Assembly (NCBI RefSeq): GCF_000412695.1
Contig: NC_021499.1
Coordinates: forward strand, 2,294,001-2,358,000
Source: Pseudomonas resinovorans NBRC 106553
Lineage (GTDB): Bacteria; Pseudomonadota; Gammaproteobacteria; Pseudomonadales; Pseudomonadaceae
Direction: 5' to 3'
DNA: 64,000 nucleotides
Of this stretch, positions 7,027 through 18,671 are shown piece by piece (position 1 is the stretch's first letter; every line of letters starts with the position of its first letter). A program made the translations under genes and the position numbers. The notes under the pieces were generated by a model. The model was given only the letters and a program-made list of their open reading frames with translations, was not told the DNA's origin and made no database searches.

Positions 7027-8940
7027 ATGACACTGCTCAAGTTCACCGATGTATCCCTTGCCTACGGCGCCATGCCGCTGCTGGATAAGGTGTCCTGGCA
7101 GATTGCCCGGGGCGAGCGCGTGTGCATCATCGGCCGCAACGGCACCGGCAAATCCAGCCTGCTGCGCCTGGTCAAGGGCGACCAGTTCTCCGATGACGGC
7201 GAGATCTGGCGCGCTCCTGCTCTGAAAATCGGCGAACTGCCGCAGGAACTGCCGCGCGCCGACGACCGTAGCGTATTCGATGTGGTGGCCGAGGGGCTGG
7301 CCGGGGTCGGCGCGCTGCTGGCCGAATACCACCACCTCAGTCAGAACATCCACACCGACGAAGATCTGGCCAAGCTCACCCATGTCCAGCAGGAACTGGA
7401 GGCCCGCGACGGCTGGCGCCTGCAGCAACTGGTGGACAGCACCCTGAGCCGCCTGCAGCTGCCGGCCGACAAGACCCTGGCCGAGCTTTCCGGTGGCTGG
7501 CGCCGCCGTGTGCTGCTGGCCCAGGCCCTGGTGGCCGAGCCCGACCTGCTGCTGCTGGACGAGCCCACCAACCATCTGGACATCGGCGCCATCGCCTGGC
7601 TGGAAGAAGCCCTGCTGGGCTTCAACGGCGCCGTACTGTTCATCACCCACGACCGTTCCTTCCTGCAGAACCTGGCCACCCGCATCCTCGAACTGGATCG
7701 CGGCAACCTGATCGACTGGAACGGCGACTATGCAAGCTTCCTGGTGCACAAGGAGCAGCAGCTGGCGGCCGAGGAAACGGCCAACGCGCTGTTCGACAAG
7801 CGCCTGGCCCAGGAAGAAGTCTGGATCCGCCAGGGCATCAAGGCCCGCCGTACCCGTAACGAAGGCCGGGTACGTGCGCTCAAGGCCATGCGTGTCGAAC
7901 GCTCCGAGCGTCGCGAGCGCCAGGGCAAGGCGAGCATCCAGCTGGAAGCGGCGGAAAAGTCCGGCAAGCAGGTGATGGTGGTGGACAACGTCAGCTTCGC
8001 CCATCCGGGTGGCGAGCCGTTGATCCGTGATTTCAGCATGGTCCTGCAGCGTTCCGACCGAATCGGCCTGCTGGGTGCCAACGGCACCGGCAAGACCACA
8101 CTGCTCAAGCTGTTGCTTGGCGATCTGCAGCCCACCAGCGGCGCGGTCGAGGTGGGTACTCGCCTCGAAGTGGCGTATTTCGACCAACTGCGTCACCAGC
8201 TCGATCTCGACAAGACCGTGATCGACAACCTTGCCGAAGGCCGCGACTTCATCACCATCGACGGCCAGAATCGCCATGTGCTGAGCTACCTGGGCGACTT
8301 CCTGTTCAGCCCGCAGCGGGCCCGCACACCGGTGAAGGCGCTGTCGGGCGGCGAGCGGGCACGTCTGTTGCTCGCCAAGCTGTTCAGCAAGCCGGCCAAC
8401 CTGCTGGTGCTGGACGAACCGACCAACGACCTGGACGTGGAAACCCTGGAGCTGCTCGAAGAGGTTCTTCTGACTTTCCCTGGCACCGTGCTGATGGTCA
8501 GCCACGACCGGGCCTTCCTCGACAACGTGGTGACCAGCACCCTGGTGTTCGAGGGGCAGGGCCGGGTGCGCGAGTACGTTGGCGGCTACCAGGACTGGCT
8601 GCGCCAGGGTGGCTCGCCGCGCCTGCTGGGCGTAGGCGATACCCGTGAGTCCAAGGCCGACGTCGCCAAGCCGGTCGAGGCCGCTCCGGTGGTCGCTGCG
8701 GCGGTGGCGGAGGCGCCGAAGAAGAAGCTCAGTTACAAGCTGCAGCGCGAGCTCGAAGCCATTCCGGGGGAGATCGAAGCCCTGGAGGCGGAGCAGGAGA
8801 AGTTGCAGGGAGAGGTCAACGACCCGGCGTTCTACCAGCGTCCGCAGGAGCAGACCCGCGCGGTGCTGGAGCGTCTGGATGGCTTGCAGAAGGACCTGGA
8901 CCGCCTGATCGAGCGTTGGGCGGAACTGGAAGACAGTTGA
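7027..8940 (+). CDS. uup: ABC-F family ATPase Uup
   Basis: A 637-residue protein with two ABC ATPase domains and no membrane segment. Walker A motifs are GRNGTGKSS (about 37-45) and GANGTGKTT (about 350-358); signatures are LSGGWRRR and LSGGERAR, and Walker B motifs are LLLLDEPTNHLD and LLVLDEPTNDLD. An interdomain linker of about 80 residues (the P-site tRNA interaction motif region) and a charged C-terminal coiled coil (about 560-637) that binds DNA complete the Uup form. Family members act on ribosomes or branched DNA intermediates. ATG follows CAGGAGGC. Confidence 0.95.
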   Translation: MTLLKFTDVSLAYGAMPLLDKVSWQIARGERVCIIGRNGTGKSSLLRLVKGDQFSDDGEIWRAPALKIGELPQELPRADDRSVFDVVAEGLAGVGALLAEYHHLSQNIHTDEDLAKLTHVQQELEARDGWRLQQLVDSTLSRLQLPADKTLAELSGGWRRRVLLAQALVAEPDLLLLDEPTNHLDIGAIAWLEEALLGFNGAVLFITHDRSFLQNLATRILELDRGNLIDWNGDYASFLVHKEQQLAAEETANALFDKRLAQEEVWIRQGIKARRTRNEGRVRALKAMRVERSERRERQGKASIQLEAAEKSGKQVMVVDNVSFAHPGGEPLIRDFSMVLQRSDRIGLLGANGTGKTTLLKLLLGDLQPTSGAVEVGTRLEVAYFDQLRHQLDLDKTVIDNLAEGRDFITIDGQNRHVLSYLGDFLFSPQRARTPVKALSGGERARLLLAKLFSKPANLLVLDEPTNDLDVETLELLEEVLLTFPGTVLMVSHDRAFLDNVVTSTLVFEGQGRVREYVGGYQDWLRQGGSPRLLGVGDTRESKADVAKPVEAAPVVAAAVAEAPKKKLSYKLQRELEAIPGEIEALEAEQEKLQGEVNDPAFYQRPQEQTRAVLERLDGLQKDLDRLIERWAELEDS

Positions 8941-8960
8941 GGATCTGAGCCGGAGCACCG

Positions 8961-9647
8961 ATGGCCATCGAATACCGCATCAGCCTGAATGACCTGCACG
9001 AGTTCAGCTATCGCATCGAGCTGGATCGTGAGTACGACCCGGAAGGCGCGTCCGTCGCGCCGAAGTGGACGCGACTGGAGCATCAGCAGTGCAGCAATTG
9101 CCCCCTCAGTCGCGAGGCCTACAGCCATTGCCCGGCGGCCGTTGACCTGCACCGGGTGATCGAGGATTTCCAGGGCTTGCCGGCCTTCAAGAAGGTGCAG
9201 GTCTGGGTGCGCACGCCTGAGCGCGAGTACACCAAGCAGGTGGGGCTGGAAGAGGGGTTGCGGGCCTTGCTGGGCGTGATCATGGCCACCAGCGCCTGTC
9301 CGGTGCTGGGCAAGCTCAAGCCCATGGCCCAGCAGCACCTGCCGTTCGCCAGCAACCAGGAGTTCATCCTGCGGGCGGTGTCGCTCTACCTGGCGCGGCA
9401 GTATTTCAACTTCCGCGAAGGGCGCCATGCGGACTGGGAATTGAAAGGGCTGGTGCGGCTGTTCCAGCAGTTGCAGCTGGTGAACCAGGCGTTCTGGCAG
9501 CGTATCCACGATACCTGCGAAGGGGACTCCAACCTCAAGGCCTTCCTGACCTTCTTCTCCATGGCATCCAGCATGACCTATTCGCTGGAAACCCAGTTGC
9601 AGAAGGTCCGGCCCCTGGTCATGAGTGCGGGCGAAGGCTTCGACTGA
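8961..9647 (+). CDS. Conserved protein of the DUF6901 type, unknown function
   Basis: A 228-residue protein starting 20 bp after uup, so probably co-transcribed. It has no signal peptide or membrane segment. A cysteine cluster CSNCPLSREAYSHCP near residues 44-59 could bind a metal, and a further cysteine lies in ATSACPVLG. I recognise it as a conserved proteobacterial protein of unknown function; the DUF6901 name is from memory. The C-terminal half is helical. No function can be assigned from neighbours. Confidence 0.8.
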   Translation: MAIEYRISLNDLHEFSYRIELDREYDPEGASVAPKWTRLEHQQCSNCPLSREAYSHCPAAVDLHRVIEDFQGLPAFKKVQVWVRTPEREYTKQVGLEEGLRALLGVIMATSACPVLGKLKPMAQQHLPFASNQEFILRAVSLYLARQYFNFREGRHADWELKGLVRLFQQLQLVNQAFWQRIHDTCEGDSNLKAFLTFFSMASSMTYSLETQLQKVRPLVMSAGEGFD

Positions 9648-9671
9648 AGCCCACGCCCGCGGTTCTTCTAT

Positions 9672-10112
9672 TTATTCGGCTTTCTTCAGGCGTACCGCCA
9701 GCACGTCGCAAGGCGCGCCATGCAGTACGTCGTTGGCGGTCGAACCGAGCAGCAGGGCCAGGCCGTGGCGGCCGTGACTGCCGACAACGATCAGGTCGCA
9801 GCCCTGTTCTTCGGCCAGTCGGTGGATTTCCTGGCGCGGTTGGCCGTAGGCCAGGTGGCGTTGGTCGGCGGTCAGTTCGGAGTAGATGCCGGCGAAGCTC
9901 TGCAGCCGCTCGCGGGCCTGTTCGAATTGCTGTTGCTGGAGCATGGACAGGTCCATGGGTACGTCACCGCCGAAGGCCATGGCCATGGGCTCGACTATGT
10001 GCACCAGCGACAGCTTGGCGTTGCTGGCCTGAGCCAGCAGCTGTGCGCGGCGCACCACTGGATGGCATTCATCGGTCAGGTCGACGGCGACCAGAATGTG
10101 CTGGTAGGGCAT
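9672..10112 (-). CDS. Universal stress protein (UspA family)
   Basis: A 146-residue single-domain Usp. The start MPYQHILVAVDLTDE is the usual family N-terminus, and the ATP-binding motif GSHGRHGLALLLGSTANDVL (G-2X-G-9X-G-S/T) lies near the C-terminus, so it belongs to the nucleotide-binding type. The ATG at 10110-10112 is preceded by AAGGAGGAG, which decides it over an upstream in-frame ATG at 10145. It is convergent with the preceding gene (25 bp apart) and divergent from 10199. Confidence 0.93.
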   Translation of the reverse strand: MPYQHILVAVDLTDECHPVVRRAQLLAQASNAKLSLVHIVEPMAMAFGGDVPMDLSMLQQQQFEQARERLQSFAGIYSELTADQRHLAYGQPRQEIHRLAEEQGCDLIVVGSHGRHGLALLLGSTANDVLHGAPCDVLAVRLKKAE

Positions 10113-10198
10113 GGGTGACTCCTCCTTAAGGTTGCGCATGATCACAAGTATGGCTGTCCGGAACGTTTAACACAGGCTTTTGCGCGGGGTTTACCTTT

Positions 10199-10633
10199 AT
10201 GACCTTCTGGATCGTCCTATTGCTCCTCCTGGCGGTGGTCAGTCCGCTTGTCTGGCTGATTCCGTCCCGGGGGCAGCGGGGACGCATGGAACTGCGCCTG
10301 GCGGCGCGGCGGATGGGGATGTCGATGCAGTTGTCGCGCCAGGACTGGCCTCACTGGCTGGTCCGGGAACCGCCAACCGCCTGCGCCCAGTACCATCGGC
10401 CGCGCCTGCGCGGGCGCGAAGCCTGGTGCTACTGGCAGAGCGAGCCGGGCATCTGGCTGAACCAGTGGCGCGAGCCTTGCGAAGATGCGGCAGTGCTGGC
10501 GCACCTGAGTGGTTTGCCCGGGGATGTCTACAAGGTCGAGGCAAGCTCGCAGATGATCGCCCTCTGTTGGGGGGAGCGCGGTACGGCGGAAGACCTCCAG
10601 CGCATCGCCGATACGCTGAAGGCGCTGGCCTGA
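10199..10633 (+). CDS. Small membrane-anchored conserved protein, unknown function
   Basis: A 144-residue protein with one N-terminal hydrophobic helix (about residues 3-21) followed by an arginine-rich segment (IPSRGQRGRMELRLAARRMG), so inner-membrane anchored with the rest probably cytoplasmic. The soluble part is rich in tryptophan (LSRQDWPHWLV, WCYWQSEPGIWLNQW). I do not recognise a catalytic motif. Homologues in pseudomonads are sometimes labelled YajC-like, which I cannot support. No clear Shine-Dalgarno is seen before the ATG. Confidence 0.75.
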   Translation: MTFWIVLLLLLAVVSPLVWLIPSRGQRGRMELRLAARRMGMSMQLSRQDWPHWLVREPPTACAQYHRPRLRGREAWCYWQSEPGIWLNQWREPCEDAAVLAHLSGLPGDVYKVEASSQMIALCWGERGTAEDLQRIADTLKALA

Positions 10634-10716
10634 GAACCTTTTACGATCGCTAGTTCGTAAACGGGTTCTGCGGAGCGGGGTGCGGCGGTCTTGCCGTCGC
10701 ACCGGGTTCCGGGGCC

Positions 10717-11523
10717 TCAGCTGCTGGCGGCCAGGTACTGGGCCGAGACGTTCTCCAGGCCGTCGATGATGCTGTCCGAATACTTGTTGATCAGGAACGG
10801 CACGCTGTTTTCGTTGTAGTTCTTCAGCGATTTCTCGATGTAGCGCCACTTGGTGCTGATGCCGTCCAGGGTCTGGCGGATTTCCGGGCTGTTCTGCGGT
10901 GCCTTTTCCAGGCCGGCCAGTTGATTGGCGAACTCGCCGGCCAGCTCGTCGATGGCCTTGCCGCCGTTACCTCCCATGAAGCTGCCGCCCACCGAGGCGC
11001 TGCGCGAGGCGTAGTCCACCGCGATGGTCTGCATCAGCAGGCTCTGGTCGCGGCTGCGCTGGGTGAGCGGCGGCACCTGGGCCCTGCCTTCCTGCTGGAT
11101 CTTGGTATAGAGCTCGTTGGCGAGATCCATCAGGCGCTTGTTGCGCTCGGTCAGGTCGGCTACCGGTTGCAGGTCGGTGAAGCCTTTTTGCCGGAGGGCG
11201 CTGACCAGGCCGCCCAATTCGTTGTTGTAGCTCTGCCATTCCTGGGCGAGCTGGGCGCGCAGGGCCTTGGAGGCTTCGCCAGGCATCTCGCCCAGTTCCT
11301 TCAGGCGGGCATCGGCCTTTTGCGTTGACTCATCGATCTGGCGCGCATAGCGCTGGTCGCCTTCCATGCCGTTGAACATATAGAAGTCGCCAAGGCTGCG
11401 TTGGGCGGCCAGGCGCATCTGGTGCAGTTTGAGAAGGCTGTCCGCCGAGGTGGGCTGGGCGGTAGCGAAGGCGGGAAGGGTGAGCAGGGTACCGAGCAGA
11501 ATGGCAAGCAGGCGGCTCGTCAT
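10717..11523 (-). CDS. Secreted conserved protein, unknown function
   Basis: A 268-residue protein with a clear signal peptide (MTSRLLAILLGTLLTLPAFATAQ, cleavage near residue 22). The mature part is helical, rich in Leu, Gln and Lys, with no motif I recognise. The ATG at 11521-11523 is used because GGAGAAG lies just upstream and the signal peptide starts there; the longer reading to 11619 puts 32 polar residues before the signal peptide. Probably periplasmic. Confidence 0.8.
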   Translation of the reverse strand: MTSRLLAILLGTLLTLPAFATAQPTSADSLLKLHQMRLAAQRSLGDFYMFNGMEGDQRYARQIDESTQKADARLKELGEMPGEASKALRAQLAQEWQSYNNELGGLVSALRQKGFTDLQPVADLTERNKRLMDLANELYTKIQQEGRAQVPPLTQRSRDQSLLMQTIAVDYASRSASVGGSFMGGNGGKAIDELAGEFANQLAGLEKAPQNSPEIRQTLDGISTKWRYIEKSLKNYNENSVPFLINKYSDSIIDGLENVSAQYLAASS

Positions 11524-11994
11524 TGGTGCTTCTCCGTGGGCCGTTGGCCTTGTTTGTTGTTGTTCTGGGATCGGATCCTGACGGCCCGAGTGGCACGAAT
11601 GTACTAGGGCAAAAGGCAATTTGCCAGCGGGCTCCCGCGAGCTTTTTCGCCTATCAGTGATGGCCGTGATGGAGTGTCATCGCTCGGATGAATCTTCCAT
11701 TCCCCGGTTCCCGGATTTGCTGCGGGGCCAATCGCAGAGCCGTTTTTATAGTGGCTGGTCGGTCACGTTGCGAGATTGACAAGTACGGACTTTTCCCTGA
11801 ATCTGCGCTCACCCAAATCAAACGGGCGTATGAATCAAGCGTTTGTCTTGTCTGACGCTTCCGATGCAGCCCGAATATCGCGTCGGCGGGTGTGCCCGAT
11901 CGATCGGGACTATGCTCCGGCAGCGCCGGAGGCCAGTCCGCCGGTTGGCTCCGATGCGTACAGTCCAGTTTCCCAAACCGTGGAGAATCAGTTG
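11524..11994. other. 470-bp intergenic region upstream of fadB
   Basis: No gene is supported here; the frame of fadB stays open upstream to 11776 but the extension is not family-like. It holds a possible -10 TATAGT (11747-11752), a TTGACA (11776-11781), the half sites CAAAC (11819-11823) and GTTTG (11841-11845), and a perfect 14-bp palindrome CCCGATCGATCGGG (11895-11908). CAAAC...GTTTG resembles the PsrA operator, but the 17-bp spacing is wider than the 4 bp seen at psrA, so PsrA control is only a suggestion. Confidence 0.4.
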
Positions 11995-14142
11995 ATGATT
12001 TACGAAGGTAAAGCCATCACGGTTAAGGCTCTTGAGGGCGGTATCGTCGAATTGAAATTCGACCTCAAGGGTGAGTCCGTCAACAAGTTCAACCGTCTCA
12101 CCCTGAACGAACTGCGCGATGCGGTTGCAGCCATCAAGGCCGATGCTTCGGTCAAGGGCGTGATCGTCAGCAGTGGCAAGGACGTATTCATCGTCGGCGC
12201 CGACATCACCGAATTCGTCGAAAACTTCCAGCTGCCCGACGAGGAGCTGGTTGCCGGCAACCTCGAGGCCAACAAGATCTTCAGCGCCTTCGAAGACCTG
12301 GAAGTCCCCACCGTCGCCGCGATCAACGGCATTGCCCTGGGCGGCGGCCTGGAGATGTGCCTGGCGGCTGACTACCGCGTGATGAGCAGCGCCGCCAAGA
12401 TCGGCCTGCCGGAAGTCAAGCTGGGCATCTACCCGGGCTTCGGCGGCACCGTGCGCCTGCCGCGCCTGATCGGTGTCGACAACGCCATCGAGTGGATCGC
12501 CTCCGGCAAGGAAAACCGTGCCGAAGACGCGCTGAAAGTCGGCGCTGTCGATGCGGTGGTCGCTCCCCAGCTGCTGCAAGCCGGTGCCCTGGACCTGGTC
12601 AAGCGCGCCATCGCCGGCGAGCTGGACTTCAAGGCCAAGCGCCAGGCCAAGCTGGAAAAGCTCAAGCTCAACGCCATTGAGCAGATGATGGCCTTCGAGA
12701 CCGCCAAGGGCTTCGTCGCCGGCCAGGCCGGTCCGAACTACCCGGCCCCGGTCGAAGCCATCAAGACCATCCAGAAAGCCGCCAACTTCGGTCGCGAGAA
12801 GGCCCTGGAAGTCGAGGCCGCCGGCTTCGTCAAGCTGGCCAAGACCCCGGTTGCGGCAAGCCTGATCGGCCTGTTCCTGAATGACCAGGAACTGAAGAAG
12901 AAAGCCAAGCAGCACGATGAGATCGCTCGCGACGTGAAACTGGCTGCCGTGCTGGGCGCTGGCATCATGGGCGGCGGCATCGCCTACCAGTCGGCTTCCA
13001 AGGGCACCCCGATCCTGATGAAGGATATCCGCGAAGAGGGTATCCAGATGGGCCTGACCGAGGCTTCCAAGCTGCTCGGCAAGCGCGTCGAGAAAGGCCG
13101 CATGACCCCGGCGAAAATGGCCGAGGCCCTGACCGCCATTCGCCCGACCATGTCCTATGGCGACTTCGGCGCTGTCGACATCGTCGTCGAAGCCGTGGTC
13201 GAGAACCCCAAGGTCAAGCAGATCGTGCTGGCTGAAGTGGAAGGCGTGGTACGCGAGGACGCGATCCTGGCTTCCAACACCTCCACCATCTCCATCAGCC
13301 TGCTGGCCAAGGCGCTGAAGCGTCCTGAGAACTTCGTCGGCATGCACTTCTTCAACCCCGTGCACATGATGCCCCTGGTCGAAGTCATCCGTGGCGAGAA
13401 GTCCAGCGACGTGGCCGTGGCCACCACCGTTGCCTACGCCAAGAAAATGGGCAAGAACCCGATCGTGGTCAACGACTGCCCCGGCTTCCTGGTCAACCGC
13501 GTGCTGTTCCCCTATTTCGGTGGCTTCGCCAAGCTGCTGGAGTTCGGCGTCGACTTCGTCCGCATCGACAAGATCATGGAGAAGTTCGGCTGGCCCATGG
13601 GCCCGGCCTATCTGTCCGACGTGGTCGGCATCGACACCGGCCACCACGGCCGTGACGTGATGGCTGAAGGCTTCCCGGACCGCATGGCCGTGGAAGGCAA
13701 GACCGCCGTCGACGTGATGTACGAAGCCAATCGCCTGGGCCAGAAGAACGGCAAGGGCTTCTACGCCTACGAAACCGACAAGCGTGGCAAACCGAAGAAG
13801 GTCACCGATCCGGTTGCCTACGAAGTGCTCAAGTCGATCGTCAAGGAACAGCGCGAGCTGACCGACGAGGACATCATCAACTTCATGATGATCCCGCTGT
13901 GCCTGGAAACCGTGCGCTGCCTGGAAGACGGCATCGTATCGACCGCTGCCGAGGCCGACATGGGCCTGATCTACGGCATCGGCTTCCCGCCCTTCCGTGG
14001 TGGTGCGCTGCGTTACATCGACAGCATCGGTGTGGCTGAGTTCGTGGCCCTGGCCGACAAGTACGCCGACCTGGGCGCGCTGTACCACCCGACCGCCAAG
14101 CTTCGCGAAATGGCCAAGAACGGCCAGAAGTTTTTCGGCTAA
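11995..14142 (+). CDS. fadB: Fatty acid oxidation complex alpha subunit FadB
   Basis: A 715-residue multifunctional enzyme: enoyl-CoA hydratase/isomerase (about 1-190) and L-3-hydroxyacyl-CoA dehydrogenase (about 310-715). Hydratase glutamates are E119 ([13 protein letters not shown]) and E139 ([15 protein letters not shown]). The NAD-binding motif GAGIMGGG starts at about 320 and the catalytic dehydrogenase histidine is at about 450 in [15 protein letters not shown]. It forms the alpha2-beta2 complex with FadA, coded 19 bp downstream. ATG at 11995 gives the usual family length; AGAATCAG is only a weak ribosome site. Likely controlled by the fatty-acid-responsive repressor PsrA, coded in this window. 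Confidence 0.97.
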   Translation: MIYEGKAITVKALEGGIVELKFDLKGESVNKFNRLTLNELRDAVAAIKADASVKGVIVSSGKDVFIVGADITEFVENFQLPDEELVAGNLEANKIFSAFEDLEVPTVAAINGIALGGGLEMCLAADYRVMSSAAKIGLPEVKLGIYPGFGGTVRLPRLIGVDNAIEWIASGKENRAEDALKVGAVDAVVAPQLLQAGALDLVKRAIAGELDFKAKRQAKLEKLKLNAIEQMMAFETAKGFVAGQAGPNYPAPVEAIKTIQKAANFGREKALEVEAAGFVKLAKTPVAASLIGLFLNDQELKKKAKQHDEIARDVKLAAVLGAGIMGGGIAYQSASKGTPILMKDIREEGIQMGLTEASKLLGKRVEKGRMTPAKMAEALTAIRPTMSYGDFGAVDIVVEAVVENPKVKQIVLAEVEGVVREDAILASNTSTISISLLAKALKRPENFVGMHFFNPVHMMPLVEVIRGEKSSDVAVATTVAYAKKMGKNPIVVNDCPGFLVNRVLFPYFGGFAKLLEFGVDFVRIDKIMEKFGWPMGPAYLSDVVGIDTGHHGRDVMAEGFPDRMAVEGKTAVDVMYEANRLGQKNGKGFYAYETDKRGKPKKVTDPVAYEVLKSIVKEQRELTDEDIINFMMIPLCLETVRCLEDGIVSTAAEADMGLIYGIGFPPFRGGALRYIDSIGVAEFVALADKYADLGALYHPTAKLREMAKNGQKFFG

Positions 14143-14146
14143 TTGA

Positions 14147-15337
<1,191 letters not shown>

Positions 15338-15346
15338 GAACCGGTA

Positions 15347-15467
15347 CACGATCAGCTGCGCGTCGGCCCTGCTGCGTTAAAAGCAGGCTCGGACTGCTCA
15401 TTTACAGCTGTAAACTCCGCGTCCTCGCCTGCTTTTGCCTTGCATGGCGCTAGCTCGCAAGATCGTG
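15347..15467 (-). repeat. Long-hairpin intergenic repeat, copy 1
   Basis: About 121 bp, framed by CACGATC and GATCGTG. Inside, stems AAAGCAGGC/GCCTGCTTT and TTTACAGCTGTAAA fold it into one long hairpin. It is in inverse orientation to copy 2 at 56132-56253 and differs from it at about 8 positions. It lies between fadA and its terminator. Confidence 0.85.
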
Positions 15468-15496
15468 AACCGGCTCTGAATGCCTGAATGATGAAC

Positions 15497-15523
15497 AAAC
15501 CGGGGCCAAGTGCCCCGGTTTTT
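15497..15523 (+). terminator. Rho-independent terminator after fadBA
   Basis: Arms AACCGGGGC and GCCCCGGTT around a CAAGT-type loop, ending in a run of T. It lies about 160 bp past fadA, beyond the inserted hairpin repeat. Confidence 0.85.
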
Positions 15524-15641
15524 GCTTTCATGTGGAGAGACTTCGCAGGAAATTTCGAGCAAGGGCTGGCTTCGCGCCGCATCACACGGCACCATGCGCA
15601 ACCTTTGCGGGGTAGCCTGCATTTATTACTGTGAGGCAACC

Positions 15642-15878
15642 ATGAGCCTGCAACCGGGTCTCTATCGTCATTACAAGGGTCAACAGTATCGAGTCATCGG
15701 TGTTGCCCGGCATTCCGAAACGGAAGAGGAGCTGGTGGTGTACCAGGCCCTCTATGGCGAGTACGGCCTCTGGGTTCGCCCGCTCAGCATGTTCACCGAA
15801 ACCGTGCAGGTGAACGGCGAGCAGATCGCGCGCTTCGCCCTGGTGAACGCCGAGTCGGACCTCTTTCCGCGGCCCTGA
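15642..15878 (+). CDS. DUF1653 domain-containing protein
   Basis: A 78-residue protein that is almost entirely the DUF1653 fold: GLYRHYKGQQYRVIGVARHSETEE, LVVYQALY, GLWVRPLSMFTETV. The domain is small and beta-rich, found alone or in larger proteins, of unknown function. The ATG at 15642 starts the domain; the frame is open upstream to 15510 but that part overlaps a terminator. It stands between fadA and topA. Confidence 0.88.
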   Translation: MSLQPGLYRHYKGQQYRVIGVARHSETEEELVVYQALYGEYGLWVRPLSMFTETVQVNGEQIARFALVNAESDLFPRP

Positions 15879-15995
15879 TGGCCGCGGGCACTGCCAGGGG
15901 CGCGCTTGACCGCGCCGCGCTGGCCACTATATATAGCGGTGCCGCGACAGGCGGCTTCTGCTTTTTACCTTCTTCATTCAGGAACAAACCGATCA

Positions 15996-18605
15996 ATGGG
16001 CAAATCGCTGGTCATCGTGGAATCCCCGGCCAAGGCCAAGACCATCAACAAGTACCTGGGCAACCAGTACGTGGTGAAGTCGAGTATCGGCCATATCCGT
16101 GACCTCCCCACCAGCGGTTCGGCGAGCGCCGCCAAAGAGCCGGCCAAGCGCGGCAAGGCCGCCGCTGCCGAAGCCCCGGCGCTGTCCCCCAAGGAAAAGG
16201 CCAAGCGCCAGCTGGTTGCGCGCATGGGGGTAGATCCCGAGCACGGCTGGAAGGCCAAGTACGAGATCCTTCCCGGCAAGGAGAAGGTGATCGAGGAACT
16301 GCGCCGCCTGGCCAAGGATGCCGACACCATCTATCTCGCAACCGACTTGGACCGCGAAGGGGAGGCCATCGCCTGGCACCTGCGGGAATCCATCGGTGGT
16401 GACGACAGCCGCTACAAGCGCGTGGTGTTCAACGAAATCACCAAGAAGGCGATCCAGGAAGCCTTCTCCCAGCCGGGCGACCTCGATATCAACCGCGTCA
16501 ACGCCCAGCAGGCGCGCCGCTTCCTCGACCGCGTCGTGGGCTACATGGTCTCGCCGCTGCTGTGGCAGAAGATCGCCCGTGGCCTGTCCGCCGGCCGTGT
16601 GCAGTCGGTGGCGGTGAAGCTGGTGGTGGAGCGCGAGCGCGAGATCCGCGCCTTCGTCCCGGAAGAATACTGGGAAGTCCATGCCGACCTCGGCACCGGC
16701 AAGGGCGCCAAGGTGCGCTTCGAAGTGGCCCGCGAGAACGGCGAGGCCTTCAAGCCGCTGAACGAGGCCCAGGCCATGGCGGCCCTGGAGAAGCTCAAGA
16801 GCTCCAGCTACACCGTGGCCAAGCGTGAGGACAAGCCGACTTCCAGCCGTCCGTCCGCGCCATTCATTACCTCCACCTTGCAGCAGGCCGCGAGCAACCG
16901 CCTGGGCTTCGGGGTGAAGAAGACCATGATGATGGCCCAGCGTCTCTACGAGGCCGGCTACATCACCTATATGCGTACCGACTCGACCAATCTCTCGGCC
17001 GACGCGGTTTCCATGGTGCGCAGCTTCATCGAGGGCGAGTTCGGCCAGAAGTACCTGCCGTCCAAGCCGAACGTCTATTCCAGCAAGGAAGGCGCCCAGG
17101 AGGCTCACGAGGCGATTCGTCCGTCCGACGTGAATCTGCGTCCCACGCAGCTGTCCGGCATGGAGCGTGACGCCGAGCGCCTGTATGAGCTGATCTGGCG
17201 CCAGTTCGTGGCCTGCCAGATGCCGCCGGCCGAGTACCTGTCCACCAGCGTCAGCGTCGCCGCCGGCAAGTTCGAGCTGCGCGCCAAGGGTCGCATCCTC
17301 AAGTTCGACGGTTACACCCGTGTCCTGCCGCAGCAGAGCAAGCCGGGCGAGGACGACGTGCTGCCGGAGATGAACGAAGGCGAGTTGCTCGACCTGCTCA
17401 AGCTCGACCCCAGCCAGCACTTCACCAAGCCGCCGGCGCGTTATTCCGAAGCCAGCCTGGTCAAGGAGCTGGAGAAGCGCGGTATCGGCCGCCCGTCCAC
17501 CTACGCGGCGATCATCTCCACCATCCAGGAGCGTGGCTACGTGACGGTGCACAACCGCCGTTTCTACGCGGAGAAGATGGGCGACATCGTCACCGAGCGC
17601 CTCAACGAAAGCTTCGCCAACCTGATGGACTACGGCTTCACGGCCGGCATGGAAGAGCACCTGGACGATGTGGCCCAGGGCGAGCGCGACTGGAAGCACC
17701 TGCTGGACGAGTTCTACGGTGATTTCCGCAAGAAGCTGGAGCTGGCCGAGGGTGCTGATCTGGGCATGCGCGCCAACCAACCGACCCCGACCGATATTCC
17801 CTGCCGCGAATGCGGCCGCCCGATGATGATCCGTACCGCCTCCACCGGCGTGTTCCTGGGTTGCTCGGGCTACAGCCTGCCGCCGAAAGAGCGCTGCAAG
17901 GCCACAGTGAACCTGGTGCCGGGCGACGAGATCGCCGCGGACGACGAGGGTGAGTCCGAGTCCCGCGTGCTGCGCGGCAAGCATCGCTGCCCGATCTGCG
18001 CCACCGCGATGGACGCCTACCTGCTGGATGAAACCCGCAAGCTGCACATCTGCGGCAACAACCCGGATTGCACGGGCTACGAGATCGAGCAGGGCCAGTA
18101 CCGCATCAAGGGCTACGAGGGTCCAAGCCTGGAGTGCGACAAGTGCGGTAGCGAGATGCAGCTCAAGACCGGCCGCTTCGGCAAGTTCTTCGGCTGCACC
18201 AACGCCAGCTGCAAGAACACCCGCAAGCTGCTCAAGAGCGGCGAGGCCGCACCGCCGAAGATCGACCCGATCCGCATGCCGGAGCTCAAGTGCGAGAAGG
18301 TGGACGACACCTACGTGCTGCGTGATGGCGCTTCCGGACTGTTCCTGGCTGCCAGCCAGTTCCCGAAGAATCGCGAGACGCGCGCGCCGCTGGTGCTGGA
18401 GCTGATCCCGCACAAGGATGAGCTGGACGCCAAGTACCACTTCCTGCTCGATGCGCCGAAGAATGACCCCGAAGGGCGTCCGGCGGTGATCCGCTTCAGC
18501 CGCAAGACCAAGGAGCAGTACGTGCAGAGCGAAGTGGATGGCAAGCCCACTGGCTGGCGTGCTTTCTACGATGGCGGCAAGTGGAAGGTCGAGGACAAGC
18601 GCTGA
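15996..18605 (+). CDS. topA: DNA topoisomerase I
   Basis: An 869-residue type IA topoisomerase that relaxes negative supercoils. The Toprim domain starts at once ([19 protein letters not shown]) and contains [13 protein letters not shown]. The active-site tyrosine is about Y325 in [12 protein letters not shown]. Three C-terminal zinc-ribbon modules are seen: CRECGRP...[10 protein letters not shown]...C and CDKCGSEMQ...C, and a basic tail follows. A lysine- and alanine-rich insert (about 45-65) is typical of pseudomonad TopA. The start at 15996 gives the family N-terminus [10 protein letters not shown]. Confidence 0.97.
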   Translation: MGKSLVIVESPAKAKTINKYLGNQYVVKSSIGHIRDLPTSGSASAAKEPAKRGKAAAAEAPALSPKEKAKRQLVARMGVDPEHGWKAKYEILPGKEKVIEELRRLAKDADTIYLATDLDREGEAIAWHLRESIGGDDSRYKRVVFNEITKKAIQEAFSQPGDLDINRVNAQQARRFLDRVVGYMVSPLLWQKIARGLSAGRVQSVAVKLVVEREREIRAFVPEEYWEVHADLGTGKGAKVRFEVARENGEAFKPLNEAQAMAALEKLKSSSYTVAKREDKPTSSRPSAPFITSTLQQAASNRLGFGVKKTMMMAQRLYEAGYITYMRTDSTNLSADAVSMVRSFIEGEFGQKYLPSKPNVYSSKEGAQEAHEAIRPSDVNLRPTQLSGMERDAERLYELIWRQFVACQMPPAEYLSTSVSVAAGKFELRAKGRILKFDGYTRVLPQQSKPGEDDVLPEMNEGELLDLLKLDPSQHFTKPPARYSEASLVKELEKRGIGRPSTYAAIISTIQERGYVTVHNRRFYAEKMGDIVTERLNESFANLMDYGFTAGMEEHLDDVAQGERDWKHLLDEFYGDFRKKLELAEGADLGMRANQPTPTDIPCRECGRPMMIRTASTGVFLGCSGYSLPPKERCKATVNLVPGDEIAADDEGESESRVLRGKHRCPICATAMDAYLLDETRKLHICGNNPDCTGYEIEQGQYRIKGYEGPSLECDKCGSEMQLKTGRFGKFFGCTNASCKNTRKLLKSGEAAPPKIDPIRMPELKCEKVDDTYVLRDGASGLFLAASQFPKNRETRAPLVLELIPHKDELDAKYHFLLDAPKNDPEGRPAVIRFSRKTKEQYVQSEVDGKPTGWRAFYDGGKWKVEDKR

Positions 18606-18671
18606 CCGACTGCAGCGCGCCCGGCAATGGGCGCGCATATACTGCCCGAGTCACTTGTGGAGGGCGCCGTC

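Noticed and set aside
10679..10703. Hairpin GGTGCGGCGG/CCGTCGCACC as a terminator
   Set aside because: The stem is good but no T run follows on either strand, so termination cannot be claimed.
11776..11994. FadB with 73 extra N-terminal residues
   Set aside because: The family start is [10 protein letters not shown] at 11995, giving the normal 715 residues; the upstream part holds regulatory-looking DNA.
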